Source: an uncultured Spirochaetota bacterium (GTDB lineage: Bacteria; Spirochaetota; Brachyspiria; Brachyspirales; Brachyspiraceae). From it: a stretch of 64,000 nucleotides of DNA. The position numbers and the translations under genes are program-made. Positions 54,251 to 62,839 of the stretch are shown here, one piece after another. The notes under the pieces are model-generated. The model was given only the letters and a program-made list of their open reading frames with translations. It was not told where the DNA came from and did no database searches. The stretch is from the NCBI GenBank assembly GCA_944390575.1, contig CALXQJ010000010.1:124001-188000 (forward strand), written 5' to 3'. Position 1 is the first letter of the stretch. The number at the start of each line of letters is the position of its first letter.

Positions 54251-54571
54251 TTATCCTTCTAATGTAAATATAAGTTCTATATTTTTATATTTAACATTTT
54301 CTCTATGTATAACATCATATACAGTTTCTTTATTATTAATTTTTGCTTTTAATCCTTTCATATCATACTCTTTAAAGAAATACGTATAAACTTTTAGCAT
54401 TTCTTTTATATCTTCTTTTTTTCTATCTGATATTGTTTTATATGTTATATCATCTATTTTGCACTTTACTTTTCGTATTTCTACAAGCTCTGTATGTCCT
54501 GTACCATCTTCATTACTACTATAATTAGACTTATAAAATATAATAGTATGAATTAACTCACCGCTTCTCAT
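54251..54571 (-). CDS. Head-tail adaptor (head closure) protein
   Basis: The 106-aa protein (MRSGELIHTIIFYKSNYSSN) is beta-rich, with the GELxHxIxF N-terminus of the phage head-tail joining family (SPP1 gp16-like). It lies between the connector and the gp10-like gene in the canonical order. Confidence 0.75.
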   Translation of the reverse strand: MRSGELIHTIIFYKSNYSSNEDGTGHTELVEIRKVKCKIDDITYKTISDRKKEDIKEMLKVYTYFFKEYDMKGLKAKINNKETVYDVIHRENVKYKNIELIFTLEG

Positions 54572-54584
54572 TATCTTAATCCTA

Positions 54585-54890
54585 TTAAAAAGTAAACTTT
54601 TCTCTTGCTAAGTCTAACAATCTTTCTACTCCTTTTAATACCACTTGTTCACTTTGAGAAGCTTCTCCAGTTCTATTTTCAAAATAATGAGTAGCAAGTC
54701 CTAATATAGCCTGTTTTACAATATGAGGACAATTTTCTTTTGTATATACAGTTTCATTTCTTTTACTACAGTATTCTATCGCTGTATTAAGAGTGGATTC
54801 TAATATATATTCATCAAGCTCAATACCTTCTAAGTTTAGAAATCTTATAAATTGTTCTATTGAAACAGGTCTATTATCTATACTACTCAT
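54585..54890 (-). CDS. Head-tail connector (gp6-like DNA packaging protein)
   Basis: The 101-aa helical protein (MSSIDNRPVSIEQFIRFLNL) with IVKQAILGLATHYFENRTGE and VERLLDLAREKF resembles HK97 gp6 connectors (A-I-L-x-L-x-x-x-W-Y-x-N-R). It follows the capsid gene with 18 bases between. Function is by family and gene order. Confidence 0.78.
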   Translation of the reverse strand: MSSIDNRPVSIEQFIRFLNLEGIELDEYILESTLNTAIEYCSKRNETVYTKENCPHIVKQAILGLATHYFENRTGEASQSEQVVLKGVERLLDLAREKFTF

Positions 54891-54908
54891 TATTTTTAAG
54901 CTCCAAAA

Positions 54909-56192
54909 TTAAGCACTATATGCTTGGTCAAAAGGTAATAAGCGAACAAAAGCTTCCTCACTAACAGGAGCTCCATCACCCCAATAGCCAACTTGGAAAC
55001 CAACTTGATTAGTCTTACTATATAACTCATGTAAAACTTGTAGCTCCATAGATATACTGTCTAAAATCCAAAAATGCTTTAAGTTACCTAAAAAACCTAC
55101 GTATTTAGTAGCTTCCAACTTATCTTCTATAAAGTCATTTTGTATAACAGGAATACCAAGTAGGGTAGAAGGCATATTTCCTTGAATACCTTCTTGCCAA
55201 ATAGGTCTATTATTTGCGTCTTTTATTTTTCTTAATGTTGCTATTGCAGATTTATTTAACATCCAAACAGCACCTTGCTGATAACCTGATTTTAACCCTG
55301 ACAATGCATCTACTAAGCCATCATAAGTAATATCTTTACTAGAAGTTCCTATTTTTACGTCTCTATCAGTAGATATAGCAGAAGAGTTATCATCTGTTTG
55401 AGCAAAAATACCTAAAGGCTTACTATTACCATCACCATATAAATAATTATGCTCTAAAGTAGCTGACAACTTGTAAGATATTCTATCTCTCACAAAGCTC
55501 TGAATATCAATATTGCTTTCTCTAATTAGTTTCTTACTCACTAGAACTAATTTAGTAAGCTGATTTGTACTCATTTCTCTTTTACCAAACTTTAAAGTTT
55601 TATCTTCTGTTACTTCTCCAATTTCTGTTGTCCAAGTTAGATCATCTAAGTCCTTATCTATAGTAGGAATACCAATAGATTTATATCCTGTTATAGCAGG
55701 AAGTACAGTAGCATATTTTCTTATATATACTTGATTATCAAGTTCTTTAATAATCTCTTTTACTAAATATTGTGGTGCTAAAAGATTTCCACCATCAGCA
55801 TCTACTCCTGTTTGAAGAGCTCCTCTTAATTCTTCTTCCTTTCCTGTTTTAAACCATTTAGTTTCTCTCTCTCTTATCTCTGCATCATTATTAGTAGAAT
55901 TAGAAGATTCTAAATCTTCAACAATATTTCTCTTAGTCATAGAGCTATTGGTATGTAAAACTAGCAACTTATCAGTTCTAGATATTTCCTGATTACGCTC
56001 TTCTATAGTTTTTAGCAAAGTATCTATTTGTGTGTCTAAACCTTTTATATCATTTTCCTTAGTAGCTCTCTCTTCTACACTTAAAGCAGAAAATACATCT
56101 CTCTTTTGCATTAAAGACTCTATAGACTCAAGGTCTTTGCTATTACTATTTTTTAAGTCATCAATTTTTTGTCTTAATAATTCTGGATTCAT
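54909..56192 (-). CDS. HK97-type major capsid protein
   Basis: The 427-aa protein has an N-terminal delta/scaffold-like coiled coil (~1-105), followed by the mature capsid with GGNLLAPQYLVKEIIKELDN and the P-domain, E-loop and A-domain pattern (LSATLEHNYLYGDGNSKPLG, WMLNKSAIATLRKIKDANNR). This is the typical HK97 fold sequence. It is directly downstream of the prohead protease, which should remove the delta domain. Confidence 0.9.
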   Translation of the reverse strand: MNPELLRQKIDDLKNSNSKDLESIESLMQKRDVFSALSVEERATKENDIKGLDTQIDTLLKTIEERNQEISRTDKLLVLHTNSSMTKRNIVEDLESSNSTNNDAEIRERETKWFKTGKEEELRGALQTGVDADGGNLLAPQYLVKEIIKELDNQVYIRKYATVLPAITGYKSIGIPTIDKDLDDLTWTTEIGEVTEDKTLKFGKREMSTNQLTKLVLVSKKLIRESNIDIQSFVRDRISYKLSATLEHNYLYGDGNSKPLGIFAQTDDNSSAISTDRDVKIGTSSKDITYDGLVDALSGLKSGYQQGAVWMLNKSAIATLRKIKDANNRPIWQEGIQGNMPSTLLGIPVIQNDFIEDKLEATKYVGFLGNLKHFWILDSISMELQVLHELYSKTNQVGFQVGYWGDGAPVSEEAFVRLLPFDQAYSA

Positions 56193-56201
56193 AAATTCTC
56201 C

Positions 56202-56804
56202 TTACAAGTTGTTTTTTAATTTATATAAGTTTATTTTTTGTTTTAAATAAGAACTTCTCTCTAAAAAATTATCTTCTATTATTTTTTTAGGAGGTTTTGG
56301 GATAAAAGTGTTTTCTCTAACATTTGTTTCTGAATATGCAGGAAATGTAACTAAAGATATTTCATGTAGTTGCATTTCTAAAACTTCTCTAATAGGTAAA
56401 TCAATTTGAGACTCTTCAACCCATCTATCTTTTTTTACATTAAAACCAAAGGACATTTGAGTAATATCACCTCTCTGAACACTTTCATATAAATCATTAG
56501 CCCAATTAGAATTAGATATATTAACTTCAAAATATAAGCCTTTCTCATCTTCTCTGAGAATTAAAGTACCAGCACTTTTTCTGCCTAATACATATTTAGT
56601 ATCATGTCCCCATAAACATACTTGATCATCTCTTTTTAAAGATTCACTAAAAGCACCTTGTAGTATTCTCTCTCTAAAAGTGTTATATAATGGCTCACTT
56701 AAAGAGTTATATAAAATGGCATAACCTTTTAATTTTTTAGTCTCATCTTTATTATTTTCTCTGATAAGTTCAAAGTTGATATGTCTCATCTCATTTTTAT
56801 TCAT
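56202..56804 (-). CDS. HK97-family prohead protease
   Basis: The 200-aa protein has KGYAILYNSLSEP near residue 26, the catalytic His in LWGHDTKYVLGRKSAGTL, and the Ser in GDITQMSFGFNV. The C-terminal HEISLVTFPAYSETNV is standard. The protease cleaves capsid and itself during maturation. It overlaps the portal gene by 8 bases. Confidence 0.92.
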   Translation of the reverse strand: MNKNEMRHINFELIRENNKDETKKLKGYAILYNSLSEPLYNTFRERILQGAFSESLKRDDQVCLWGHDTKYVLGRKSAGTLILREDEKGLYFEVNISNSNWANDLYESVQRGDITQMSFGFNVKKDRWVEESQIDLPIREVLEMQLHEISLVTFPAYSETNVRENTFIPKPPKKIIEDNFLERSSYLKQKINLYKLKNNL

Positions 56805-58017
56805 CTTTTATATCTCCATTATTATTTTGATATATTGATTCTATTGGTCTTACCTGTTGACTTACAAAATATTCATTACCATGGTTGTCTTCTACTTCAT
56901 TTAGATTTTCTTGTCTTCTCCATTCATTACGAGTTAGAATACCATTGTTAAATTTAATTTGATTAGCTTGTTGTCTAGTTAGAGTATCACCTCTTAATAG
57001 TCCATCTATCATAAACTCTATGCTATATTTTTTTCTTTCTATATCAGATAATAGACAATTATTTAATGCTTTTTCTATACGAACGCACCAAGGTCTAATA
57101 GTATGAGTTACAAACTCTATACTTTGATGTTCTATATTATTATTTGTACTTCTACTTAAATCACCAATTAAGTGTGGAGGTACTCTAAATATTCTACATA
57201 TTTCTTCTACAGAAAATCTTCTACTTTCTAAAAATTGAGCATCAGAAAGATTCATAGTAATAGGATCAACTTTCATTCCTTCTTCTAATACTACAATTCC
57301 ATCTTCCCAACTACTTCTAAAACTCTCTTTCATATTCTTTTTAGCTTCGGGACTTAAATGATTAGGATGTGACAATATGGGTACTTTCTTCACGCCATTA
57401 GAAAAAAACTCTAAAGCGAAACCATCTTGATATAGTCCTGTAGATATTTGTCTACGCATTAAAGCTATAGGACTATAACCTATAATTCCATTCCAGCCTA
57501 AACCTGCTATATGTATAACTTGACTTTTTCCTAAGGTAATAATATTTCCATCTTTATTGTACTCAAAAATAATATTGTTATAATTATCTCTAAATACACG
57601 CATTCTATTAGAGTCTAGTAAATGCATTTCTAAAATATTATTTAAGTTATCTTTTATTACTTCGATGAAACCATTTCCATTTAATAATATCTGAGTTATT
57701 AAACTTTCAAAAAAAGCAACACTGCTACTTTCTATATTAGGTGAATCGTGCAATATTTTATATAGAGGATGATCCTTTGCTTTTTCCTTATTATTTCCTT
57801 TTACTTTATATAAAAATAATGGAAGTGTAGCTATAGTTTCTGATATAACTCTAACACAAGCAAAAACAGTAGAGTATGTTAATTCTGCATTAGGAGTATT
57901 AGCTATCATGCTTTTATCTCTTATAAAACCTAAATTGTTAGATTCATAAGATTCATTAGGATAAATCCATTTTTTTATATTATTAAAACTACGTACTACA
58001 TTTGTAAATAAAGTCAT
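56797..58017 (-). CDS. HK97-type portal protein
   Basis: The 406-aa protein has an N-terminal MIANTPNAELTYSTVFACVR with STVFAC block, LYKVKGNNKEKAKDHPLYKI and ICRIFRVPPHLIGDLSRSTN, which are portal signatures. It should form the dodecameric ring at the capsid vertex. It stands upstream of the protease on the minus strand, opposite to the terminase genes. Confidence 0.9.
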   Translation of the reverse strand: MTLFTNVVRSFNNIKKWIYPNESYESNNLGFIRDKSMIANTPNAELTYSTVFACVRVISETIATLPLFLYKVKGNNKEKAKDHPLYKILHDSPNIESSSVAFFESLITQILLNGNGFIEVIKDNLNNILEMHLLDSNRMRVFRDNYNNIIFEYNKDGNIITLGKSQVIHIAGLGWNGIIGYSPIALMRRQISTGLYQDGFALEFFSNGVKKVPILSHPNHLSPEAKKNMKESFRSSWEDGIVVLEEGMKVDPITMNLSDAQFLESRRFSVEEICRIFRVPPHLIGDLSRSTNNNIEHQSIEFVTHTIRPWCVRIEKALNNCLLSDIERKKYSIEFMIDGLLRGDTLTRQQANQIKFNNGILTRNEWRRQENLNEVEDNHGNEYFVSQQVRPIESIYQNNNGDIKDE

Positions 58018-58050
58018 ATATTTTTTTAATGAGAATATAAGAAAATATTA

Positions 58051-58968
58051 CTATGCAGCTTCAGCGTATTTCGTATTATTTAATTCTTCATAAGCTCTTT
58101 GAATACGATTACAAGCGGTATTAAAATATTCATCATCAACTTCTATTCCTATAAACTTTCTATTTTGTTTCAAACATGCTACACCTGTACTTCCTCCACC
58201 CATAAAAGAATCCAAAATAGTATCATTTTCATTTGAGATTAGTTTAATAATTCTTTCCATTAAGATAACTGGTTTTTGTGTAGGATGTTCGTATTGGTAC
58301 TGCTCTCTTTTGCATCTCATTATAGAAGTTTCTACTTTTCCTAACCTTACAGTTTGATATAGATTCACTCCTCTGCAAGTGCCTTTATGCTTTTTAGCTG
58401 TAATTTCATGCTTTCTCTTTGATTCATAATTAAAATCTTTAAGACCTGTTTCTATATATTTAATTACTGCTTCTTTGTCTTTACTATTTAATGCACTCTT
58501 CAAGTTTCTCCAAACTTCTATCATTCTATCAAGTCTATTTTTATCTATATTATATTCAAAATAATCTATATAATTTTTATTTAAACTTTTATGACCTTTA
58601 ACTCTAAAAGAAATATCTTCATGTATTCTTAAAAAGTTATTTAAATAATTAGAAGCATTTTCTTTTTCCCAAACGGCTGTTTCTTTAAACTTTAAACCTA
58701 ACTTCTCTAATATTAAGTTCCATCTAAAAAATGCATCACCTCTTCCAAAAAATGCTATGAGAGTATCATTTTTTAGTATTCTTTTCCAATTATTAAAAAC
58801 AACCTCTTCATCAAAAGGAATATCTAACTTCTGATTTTTTAAATATAAATATGGAGGATCAGTACATATAGCATCTATACTTTTTGATTCTATTTCTCCC
58901 ATTACATCTTCGCAACGACCTTTTATTAAAGTACAATTACCTATAACTACTTTTTTATATGAACACAT
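58051..58968 (-). CDS. DNA methyltransferase (DPPY-type)
   Basis: The 305-aa protein has the catalytic DPPY motif (ICTDPPYLYLKN, near residue 35) and the C-terminal SAM-binding block DSFMGGGSTGVACLKQNRKF. The motif order, catalytic before SAM, is that of beta-class N6-adenine or N4-cytosine methylases. It may protect phage DNA against host restriction. No restriction endonuclease is adjacent. It is divergent from the terminase genes and stops TAG-TAA. Confidence 0.85.
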   Translation of the reverse strand: MCSYKKVVIGNCTLIKGRCEDVMGEIESKSIDAICTDPPYLYLKNQKLDIPFDEEVVFNNWKRILKNDTLIAFFGRGDAFFRWNLILEKLGLKFKETAVWEKENASNYLNNFLRIHEDISFRVKGHKSLNKNYIDYFEYNIDKNRLDRMIEVWRNLKSALNSKDKEAVIKYIETGLKDFNYESKRKHEITAKKHKGTCRGVNLYQTVRLGKVETSIMRCKREQYQYEHPTQKPVILMERIIKLISNENDTILDSFMGGGSTGVACLKQNRKFIGIEVDDEYFNTACNRIQRAYEELNNTKYAEAA

Positions 58969-59049
58969 AAAATACTCCTAAAAAATATTTAGTTATAAAA
59001 TATTATATTAGTCTTTATTAAGTAGAGTATTTTTACTTTAGAGGGACTA

Positions 59050-59481
59050 ATGAATAAAATTAAAGAAAATACCCCAAAAAAGTCTAAAAATAAGACAAAA
59101 ATATCCAAAAATATACCTTTATGTCCAGAATATTTTAATGGGTATGCTCGTAAAAAATGGGAAGAATTAGCTCCTATTTTTGCAGAAAAAAATATGCTTA
59201 GTGAAGCTGATTTATCTGCTTTTGAAGTTTTATGCTTACATTATGGGGATGCTATGTCTTTATATCAAGCTATGATAAAAGAGTATGGTTCTATAGCAGG
59301 TTATTTGACTGGTAGAAACTCCCAAACTATGGGAGAGTATTTAGCTTATAATAAATCTATGACTGCCTATACAAAAATGCTTATATAGTTTGGACTTACA
59401 CCAGCATCTAAAAAGAAAGTTCCAACACCAGAAACAGTAGAAGAAGAGGATGAGCTTTCTAAATTATTAAATGGAAAATAA
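59050..59481 (+). pseudogene. Terminase small subunit (P27 family) with an in-frame TAG
   Basis: The frame runs 143 codons with TAG at codon 113 (59386-59388). The N-terminal part is helical and basic (KSKNKTKISKNIPLCPEYFN, then YARKKWEELAPIFAEKNMLS). After the stop it continues FGLTPASKKKVPTPETVEEE and ends in TAA at 59479. GLTPxSR is the conserved P27-family end, so the stop truncates a conserved part. A change of CAG to TAG would explain it. TAA ends 9 bases before terL. Confidence 0.78.
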
Positions 59482-59490
59482 AAAATATCT

Positions 59491-61260
59491 ATGTATAAAG
59501 AATATATAAGAAAGGTAATTAATAAAGAAATACCTATTTGTAATAATGCTTTTTTATCAGTTAAAAGGCATATTGATGATTTAGAAAAATCTAAGAATGA
59601 AGATTATCCATTCTATTTTGATGAGAAAGAAGCTAATCGTCCTATTACTTTTATTGAAAACTTAGTACATACTAAAGGAGAGTGGGCTAATCATAAAATA
59701 GTATTAGAGGATTGGGAACAGTTTATTATAGCTTGTATTTTTGGTTGGAGGCGTAAAGATAATAATTTAAGAAGATTTAAAAAAGCTTATGTTCAAGTTA
59801 GTAGAAAAAATGGAAAAACTACATTTGCTTCTGGTATAGGAAATTACTGTTTCTTTTGTGATAGTCCTATAGAATCTGGAGTTGAAATATATTATATAGC
59901 AACTAAAAAGGATCAAGCTAAAATAGCATGGTCAGAATCAGAAAGACAAATTAGAAAAGCTAAAGCATTAAATAAAGAGGCTATTACTTATAAACAAACA
60001 TCAACTATAATGAAAAAGAAAGATACAGCTTCTAAGTCAAAACCATTAGGCAAAGATAGTACAACAGAAGATGGACTTAATCCTCATTTAATTATAGTAG
60101 ATGAGTATCATGCTCATCCAGATAATGAATTACTTAATGTATTAGAGTCTGGAATGGGAGCAAGAAGACAACCATTAACTTTTATTATTACTACTGCAGG
60201 TTTTAATAAAACTTCTGTATGCTTTAATGAGTATGAATATGCTAAGCAAATATTAAATAATTCTTTAAGTAATGATGAGTATTTTTGTATTATTTATGAG
60301 CCTGATAATATTAAAGATATTTGGTTATTAATGTCTGAGTATAAAGATTTACTTAATGATAAAAAGAATTTAAAAGCAATAAGTGAGAAAGAAAAATTAA
60401 TTAATGATATTATATTTCAAGCTAATCCTAATATTAATGTATCAGTAAAACCAGAGTATTTATTTTCTAGATTATTAGAAGGTTTAGATAAACCTCATCA
60501 AAGAACAGATATTCTTACTAAAAATCTAAATGTATGGACTCAATCTTGTGAGGTTTGGATATCTTCTGATAAGTGGTTAAAGTCATATAAACATCAAAAT
60601 ATTGAGTTCGAAGCTCTAATAGGCAAGAAGGCTTGTATTGGACTAGACTTAGCTACTACAAGAGATATAGCAGCATATTGTTTATGTTTTGATTTAGAAC
60701 CTTATATACTATTACCTAGATTTTTTATGCCAAAAGATAATATAAGACAACGTTCAAAAGAAGATAAAGTACCTTATGAATTATGGGCAGAGCAAGGTTT
60801 AATAACTCTTACTGATGGAGATATTATTAATTTTGATGTTATAGAAGCTTCTATTTTAGAAGATGCTAAAAAGTATGAAATAATTGAAATAGCTTATGAT
60901 CCTTGGAAAGCTATAGAAATAGTAACACATTTAGAGCGTGAAGGTTTAAAAATGGTGCAAGTTAGACAAAACTTTTCAGTAGGTGGTTTATCTGAAGGAA
61001 CAGCACTTTTTGATAAAACGATTGATGAGAAGAAACTTTTACATGGTAATAATCCTGTGCTTAATTGGATGATTAGTTGTTGTGAAGTAAAAACAGATGG
61101 TAGAGATAATTATTTACCTTCAAAACCAGATAGAAGAAAAACATATAAAAGAATAGATGGGGTAGTAGCTTCTATTATGGCACTTCATAGAGTTATAAAA
61201 AATCATTATGAAGATAATACTAAAAGTATTTATGAAGAAGGTGGATTTTTCACTCTATAA
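59491..61260 (+). CDS. terL: Terminase large subunit
   Basis: The 589-aa protein has N-terminal ATPase with Walker A-like VSRKNGKTTFASG near residue 110, Walker B LIIVDEYHAHPD, and motif III TTAGF. The C-terminal RNase H-like nuclease domain shows acidic residues in IGLDLATTRDIAAY and AYDPWKAIEI. The family is the HK97/YmfN-like terminase. It packages phage DNA through the portal. It runs opposite to the portal/capsid operon, unusual for HK97-like layouts. Confidence 0.92.
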   Translation: MYKEYIRKVINKEIPICNNAFLSVKRHIDDLEKSKNEDYPFYFDEKEANRPITFIENLVHTKGEWANHKIVLEDWEQFIIACIFGWRRKDNNLRRFKKAYVQVSRKNGKTTFASGIGNYCFFCDSPIESGVEIYYIATKKDQAKIAWSESERQIRKAKALNKEAITYKQTSTIMKKKDTASKSKPLGKDSTTEDGLNPHLIIVDEYHAHPDNELLNVLESGMGARRQPLTFIITTAGFNKTSVCFNEYEYAKQILNNSLSNDEYFCIIYEPDNIKDIWLLMSEYKDLLNDKKNLKAISEKEKLINDIIFQANPNINVSVKPEYLFSRLLEGLDKPHQRTDILTKNLNVWTQSCEVWISSDKWLKSYKHQNIEFEALIGKKACIGLDLATTRDIAAYCLCFDLEPYILLPRFFMPKDNIRQRSKEDKVPYELWAEQGLITLTDGDIINFDVIEASILEDAKKYEIIEIAYDPWKAIEIVTHLEREGLKMVQVRQNFSVGGLSEGTALFDKTIDEKKLLHGNNPVLNWMISCCEVKTDGRDNYLPSKPDRRKTYKRIDGVVASIMALHRVIKNHYEDNTKSIYEEGGFFTL

Positions 61261-61274
61261 ATTATTATAGAGTG
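61251..61274. terminator. Perfect hairpin at the terL stop codon
   Basis: The 10-bp arms CACTCTATAA (61251-61260) and TTATAGAGTG (61265-61274) have a 4-base loop. They sit at the end of terL, between convergent genes. No T-run follows, so it may stabilise the mRNA or act as a weak terminator. Confidence 0.5.
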
Positions 61275-61283
61275 AAGTACAGG

Positions 61284-61664
61284 TTATATTTGTAATGATT
61301 TAATATCACTATTTACTTTATCTATATAAGATACTAATATTTCACTAATTTTAGTTCTAAATTCTTTTCTCATAACTTTTGATGATAGCTCTAATTCATT
61401 GGCATATTTTTCTAATTTATTTTCATCTGATTCTTCATCTACATACATTGTTGATACTGGATAAGAACACTTTATTTTATCCTACATTAAATCTGAGCGT
61501 GCATTAACTATTGTTGTATCACCAAAATATATATCTGCATAGTATTTTCCAACTTCTACTTCTACCTTATCATTTTCTAATAGCTTTCTAATATCTTCAG
61601 TAGCCTTTTTACTGTTTAGTTCTATAATTTTTAGTTCTTGCTTTATTATTTTTGTATCTCCCAT
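61284..61664 (-). pseudogene. Small phage gene with an in-frame TAG
   Basis: The frame starts at the ATG ending at 61664 (MGDTKIIKQELKIIELNSKK) and reads to TAG at 61482-61484 (codon 61, after RSDLM). It continues DKIKCSYPVSTMYVDEESDE, then helical sequence to a TAA at 61284-61286. The full frame is 126 codons. The composition and codon use are uniform on both sides of the stop. No family is recognised. Confidence 0.55.
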
Positions 61665-61844
61665 TTTTTATTACACCCTTTTTTTATTATGTTATGACAA
61701 TAACTCTTTTCCGAAACATAGCAAGCTTTTTTGAATAGAAAAGTGATATTTTTATTGCCAAAATATTAATTTGGAGATTTATATAAGTTTTATAATTTTT
61801 TTATACCATAATTATAAAGAGTAACTAAAATAAGGATTAATAAA

Positions 61845-62117
61845 ATGGATTCAAGAAATGGTGTTTCAATTAATTTTAAACCAGAATTGTATAGGTGGAT
61901 AGAGGAAATGGTAAAAAAAGCTAAATGTGATCCACTTAATTACTCTAATAGTACATTTTCAGGATTTGTACAGGCTTGTGTTGCAAAAGCTAAAAAAGAA
62001 TATGAAGAAAAAGGAAGTGAAATAGAAAAAATAAAAAAGAGAATAACAGAGTTAGAAAAAGACAAAAATAAAATTATAGAGTTAGAAGATAGAATAAGAA
62101 AGTTAGAAAAACAGTAA
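61845..62117 (+). CDS. Small protein with RHH-like N-terminus and coiled-coil tail
   Basis: The 90-aa protein (MDSRNGVSINFKPELYRWIE) may be a ribbon-helix-helix/CopG-type DNA-binding protein, with a charged coiled coil (~60-90, RITELEKDKNKIIELEDRIR). The SD is TAAGGA 11 bases before the ATG. It could be a phage regulator. The next 230 bases are non-coding, with a strong promoter at the end. Confidence 0.5.
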   Translation: MDSRNGVSINFKPELYRWIEEMVKKAKCDPLNYSNSTFSGFVQACVAKAKKEYEEKGSEIEKIKKRITELEKDKNKIIELEDRIRKLEKQ

Positions 62118-62288
62118 CATACCCCCTAATAAAAAAATTATAACCGTGTAACAAAGCCTCCCCGCTCGTTGCATAGTGCAAAACTTCCAAAAGATTCAAT
62201 ATACCCCGTACTAATAAACAAATATAAATTGATTATAATTTAGATAAATAGCAATAAAAAATATTTAATTATTTTATTTGAAAAAGTA

Positions 62289-62316
62289 TTGACAATATTC
62301 AAATATATGATATAAT
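62289..62316 (+). promoter_or_regulatory. Consensus sigma-70 promoter
   Basis: TTGACA (62289-62294), 16-base spacing, TATAAT (62311-62316): both hexamers match the consensus. Expected start near 62323, immediately before CCTTAAGTTTAAGG, which can form a small hairpin involving the AAGGAGG ribosome site of the first peptide. Confidence 0.85.
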
Positions 62317-62340
62317 AAACTTATCCTTAAGTTTAAGGAG

Positions 62341-62497
62341 GTTGATTATGGAAGTCTTAACTTTCATAGCTACAGTTATTGATATACTGACACTAATCAT
62401 AATTGTAGTAAAGATAATCAAGATGAATAAGTAGTCTTAATTATCTACTGAAAGAGAGCTAAGTTTGCAGACTTGGCTCTTGACTTCCATAGTTAAC
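62341..62497 (+). promoter_or_regulatory. 5'-3' long-distance complementarity enclosing the peptide ORF
   Basis: GTTGATTATGGAAGTC (62341-62356, covering the SD edge and start codon) is complementary to GACTTCCATAGTTAAC (62482-62497). The 16-bp pairing has only two G-U pairs in RNA. A second hairpin (62455-62464 with 62471-62480, 10 bp) separates ORF and the 3' arm. Such start-codon sequestration is known in hok and AapA-type toxin mRNAs. Confidence 0.6.
62348..62434 (+). CDS. 28-aa membrane peptide, candidate type I toxin
   Basis: ATG at 62348 follows AAGGAGG with a 6-base gap. The product MEVLTFIATVIDILTLIIIV ends VKIIKMNK, a single hydrophobic helix with a Lys-rich C-terminus, as in known small membrane-active toxins and holin-like peptides. 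A strong promoter lies 30 bases upstream. The start region is complementary to downstream sequence (see the regulatory entry). No homologue is claimed. Confidence 0.6.
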   Translation: MEVLTFIATVIDILTLIIIVVKIIKMNK

Positions 62498-62526
62498 ATT
62501 ATATTAATAATTTAGGAGTTGTCAAT

Positions 62527-62619
62527 ATGCTTACAACTATAAATGCAATATTATCTGTAGTAACAGTAATTCTTAATATAACTATAATAGTTCTATTATT
62601 TAAGAAAGGAAAAAATTAA
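62527..62619 (+). CDS. 30-aa membrane peptide, second small hydrophobic ORF
   Basis: ATG at 62527 follows AGGAG with an 8-base gap. MLTTINAILSVVTVILNITI ends IVLLFKKGKN: one hydrophobic helix with a Lys-rich end, the same design as the upstream peptide but without clear sequence identity. AGTTGT (62517-62522) and ACAACT (62533-62538) can form a 6-bp hairpin enclosing the ATG. It lies 20 bases before the small RHH-like gene. Confidence 0.5.
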   Translation: MLTTINAILSVVTVILNITIIVLLFKKGKN

Positions 62620-62638
62620 TAAGGATTAAAACTAAATT

Positions 62639-62839
62639 ATGGAAACTAAAAAAAATACTTGGGGTGGTGCAAGACCTAACTCTGGACCAAAGAGAAAAAC
62701 AGAAGATAGATTAGATATAAAAATCTATATGCGAGCAAGTGAGAAGGAACAACAATTAATAAAAGAGAATGCAGAAAAGAAAAATATAAGTGTAGCACAA
62801 TATATTAGAGAAGCAGTGCTAAAAGAATTAAATATATAA
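62639..62839 (+). CDS. Small DNA-binding-like phage/plasmid protein
   Basis: The 66-aa protein METKKNTWGGARPNSGPKRK is typical of short phage/plasmid DNA-binding proteins (GGARPNSGPK motif), and its C-terminal half (LIKENAEKKNISVAQYIREA) is RHH/CopG-like. It may be a repressor of nearby promoters. It lies downstream of the two small peptides. Confidence 0.6.
   Translation: METKKNTWGGARPNSGPKRKTEDRLDIKIYMRASEKEQQLIKENAEKKNISVAQYIREAVLKELNI

Noticed and set aside
42288-61664. Genome-wide or phage-wide stop-codon reassignment
   Set aside because: Many phage genes end at TAA and some at TAG (i-spanin, methylase, 47386 gene) directly at the next gene's SD or with double stops, which is normal termination.
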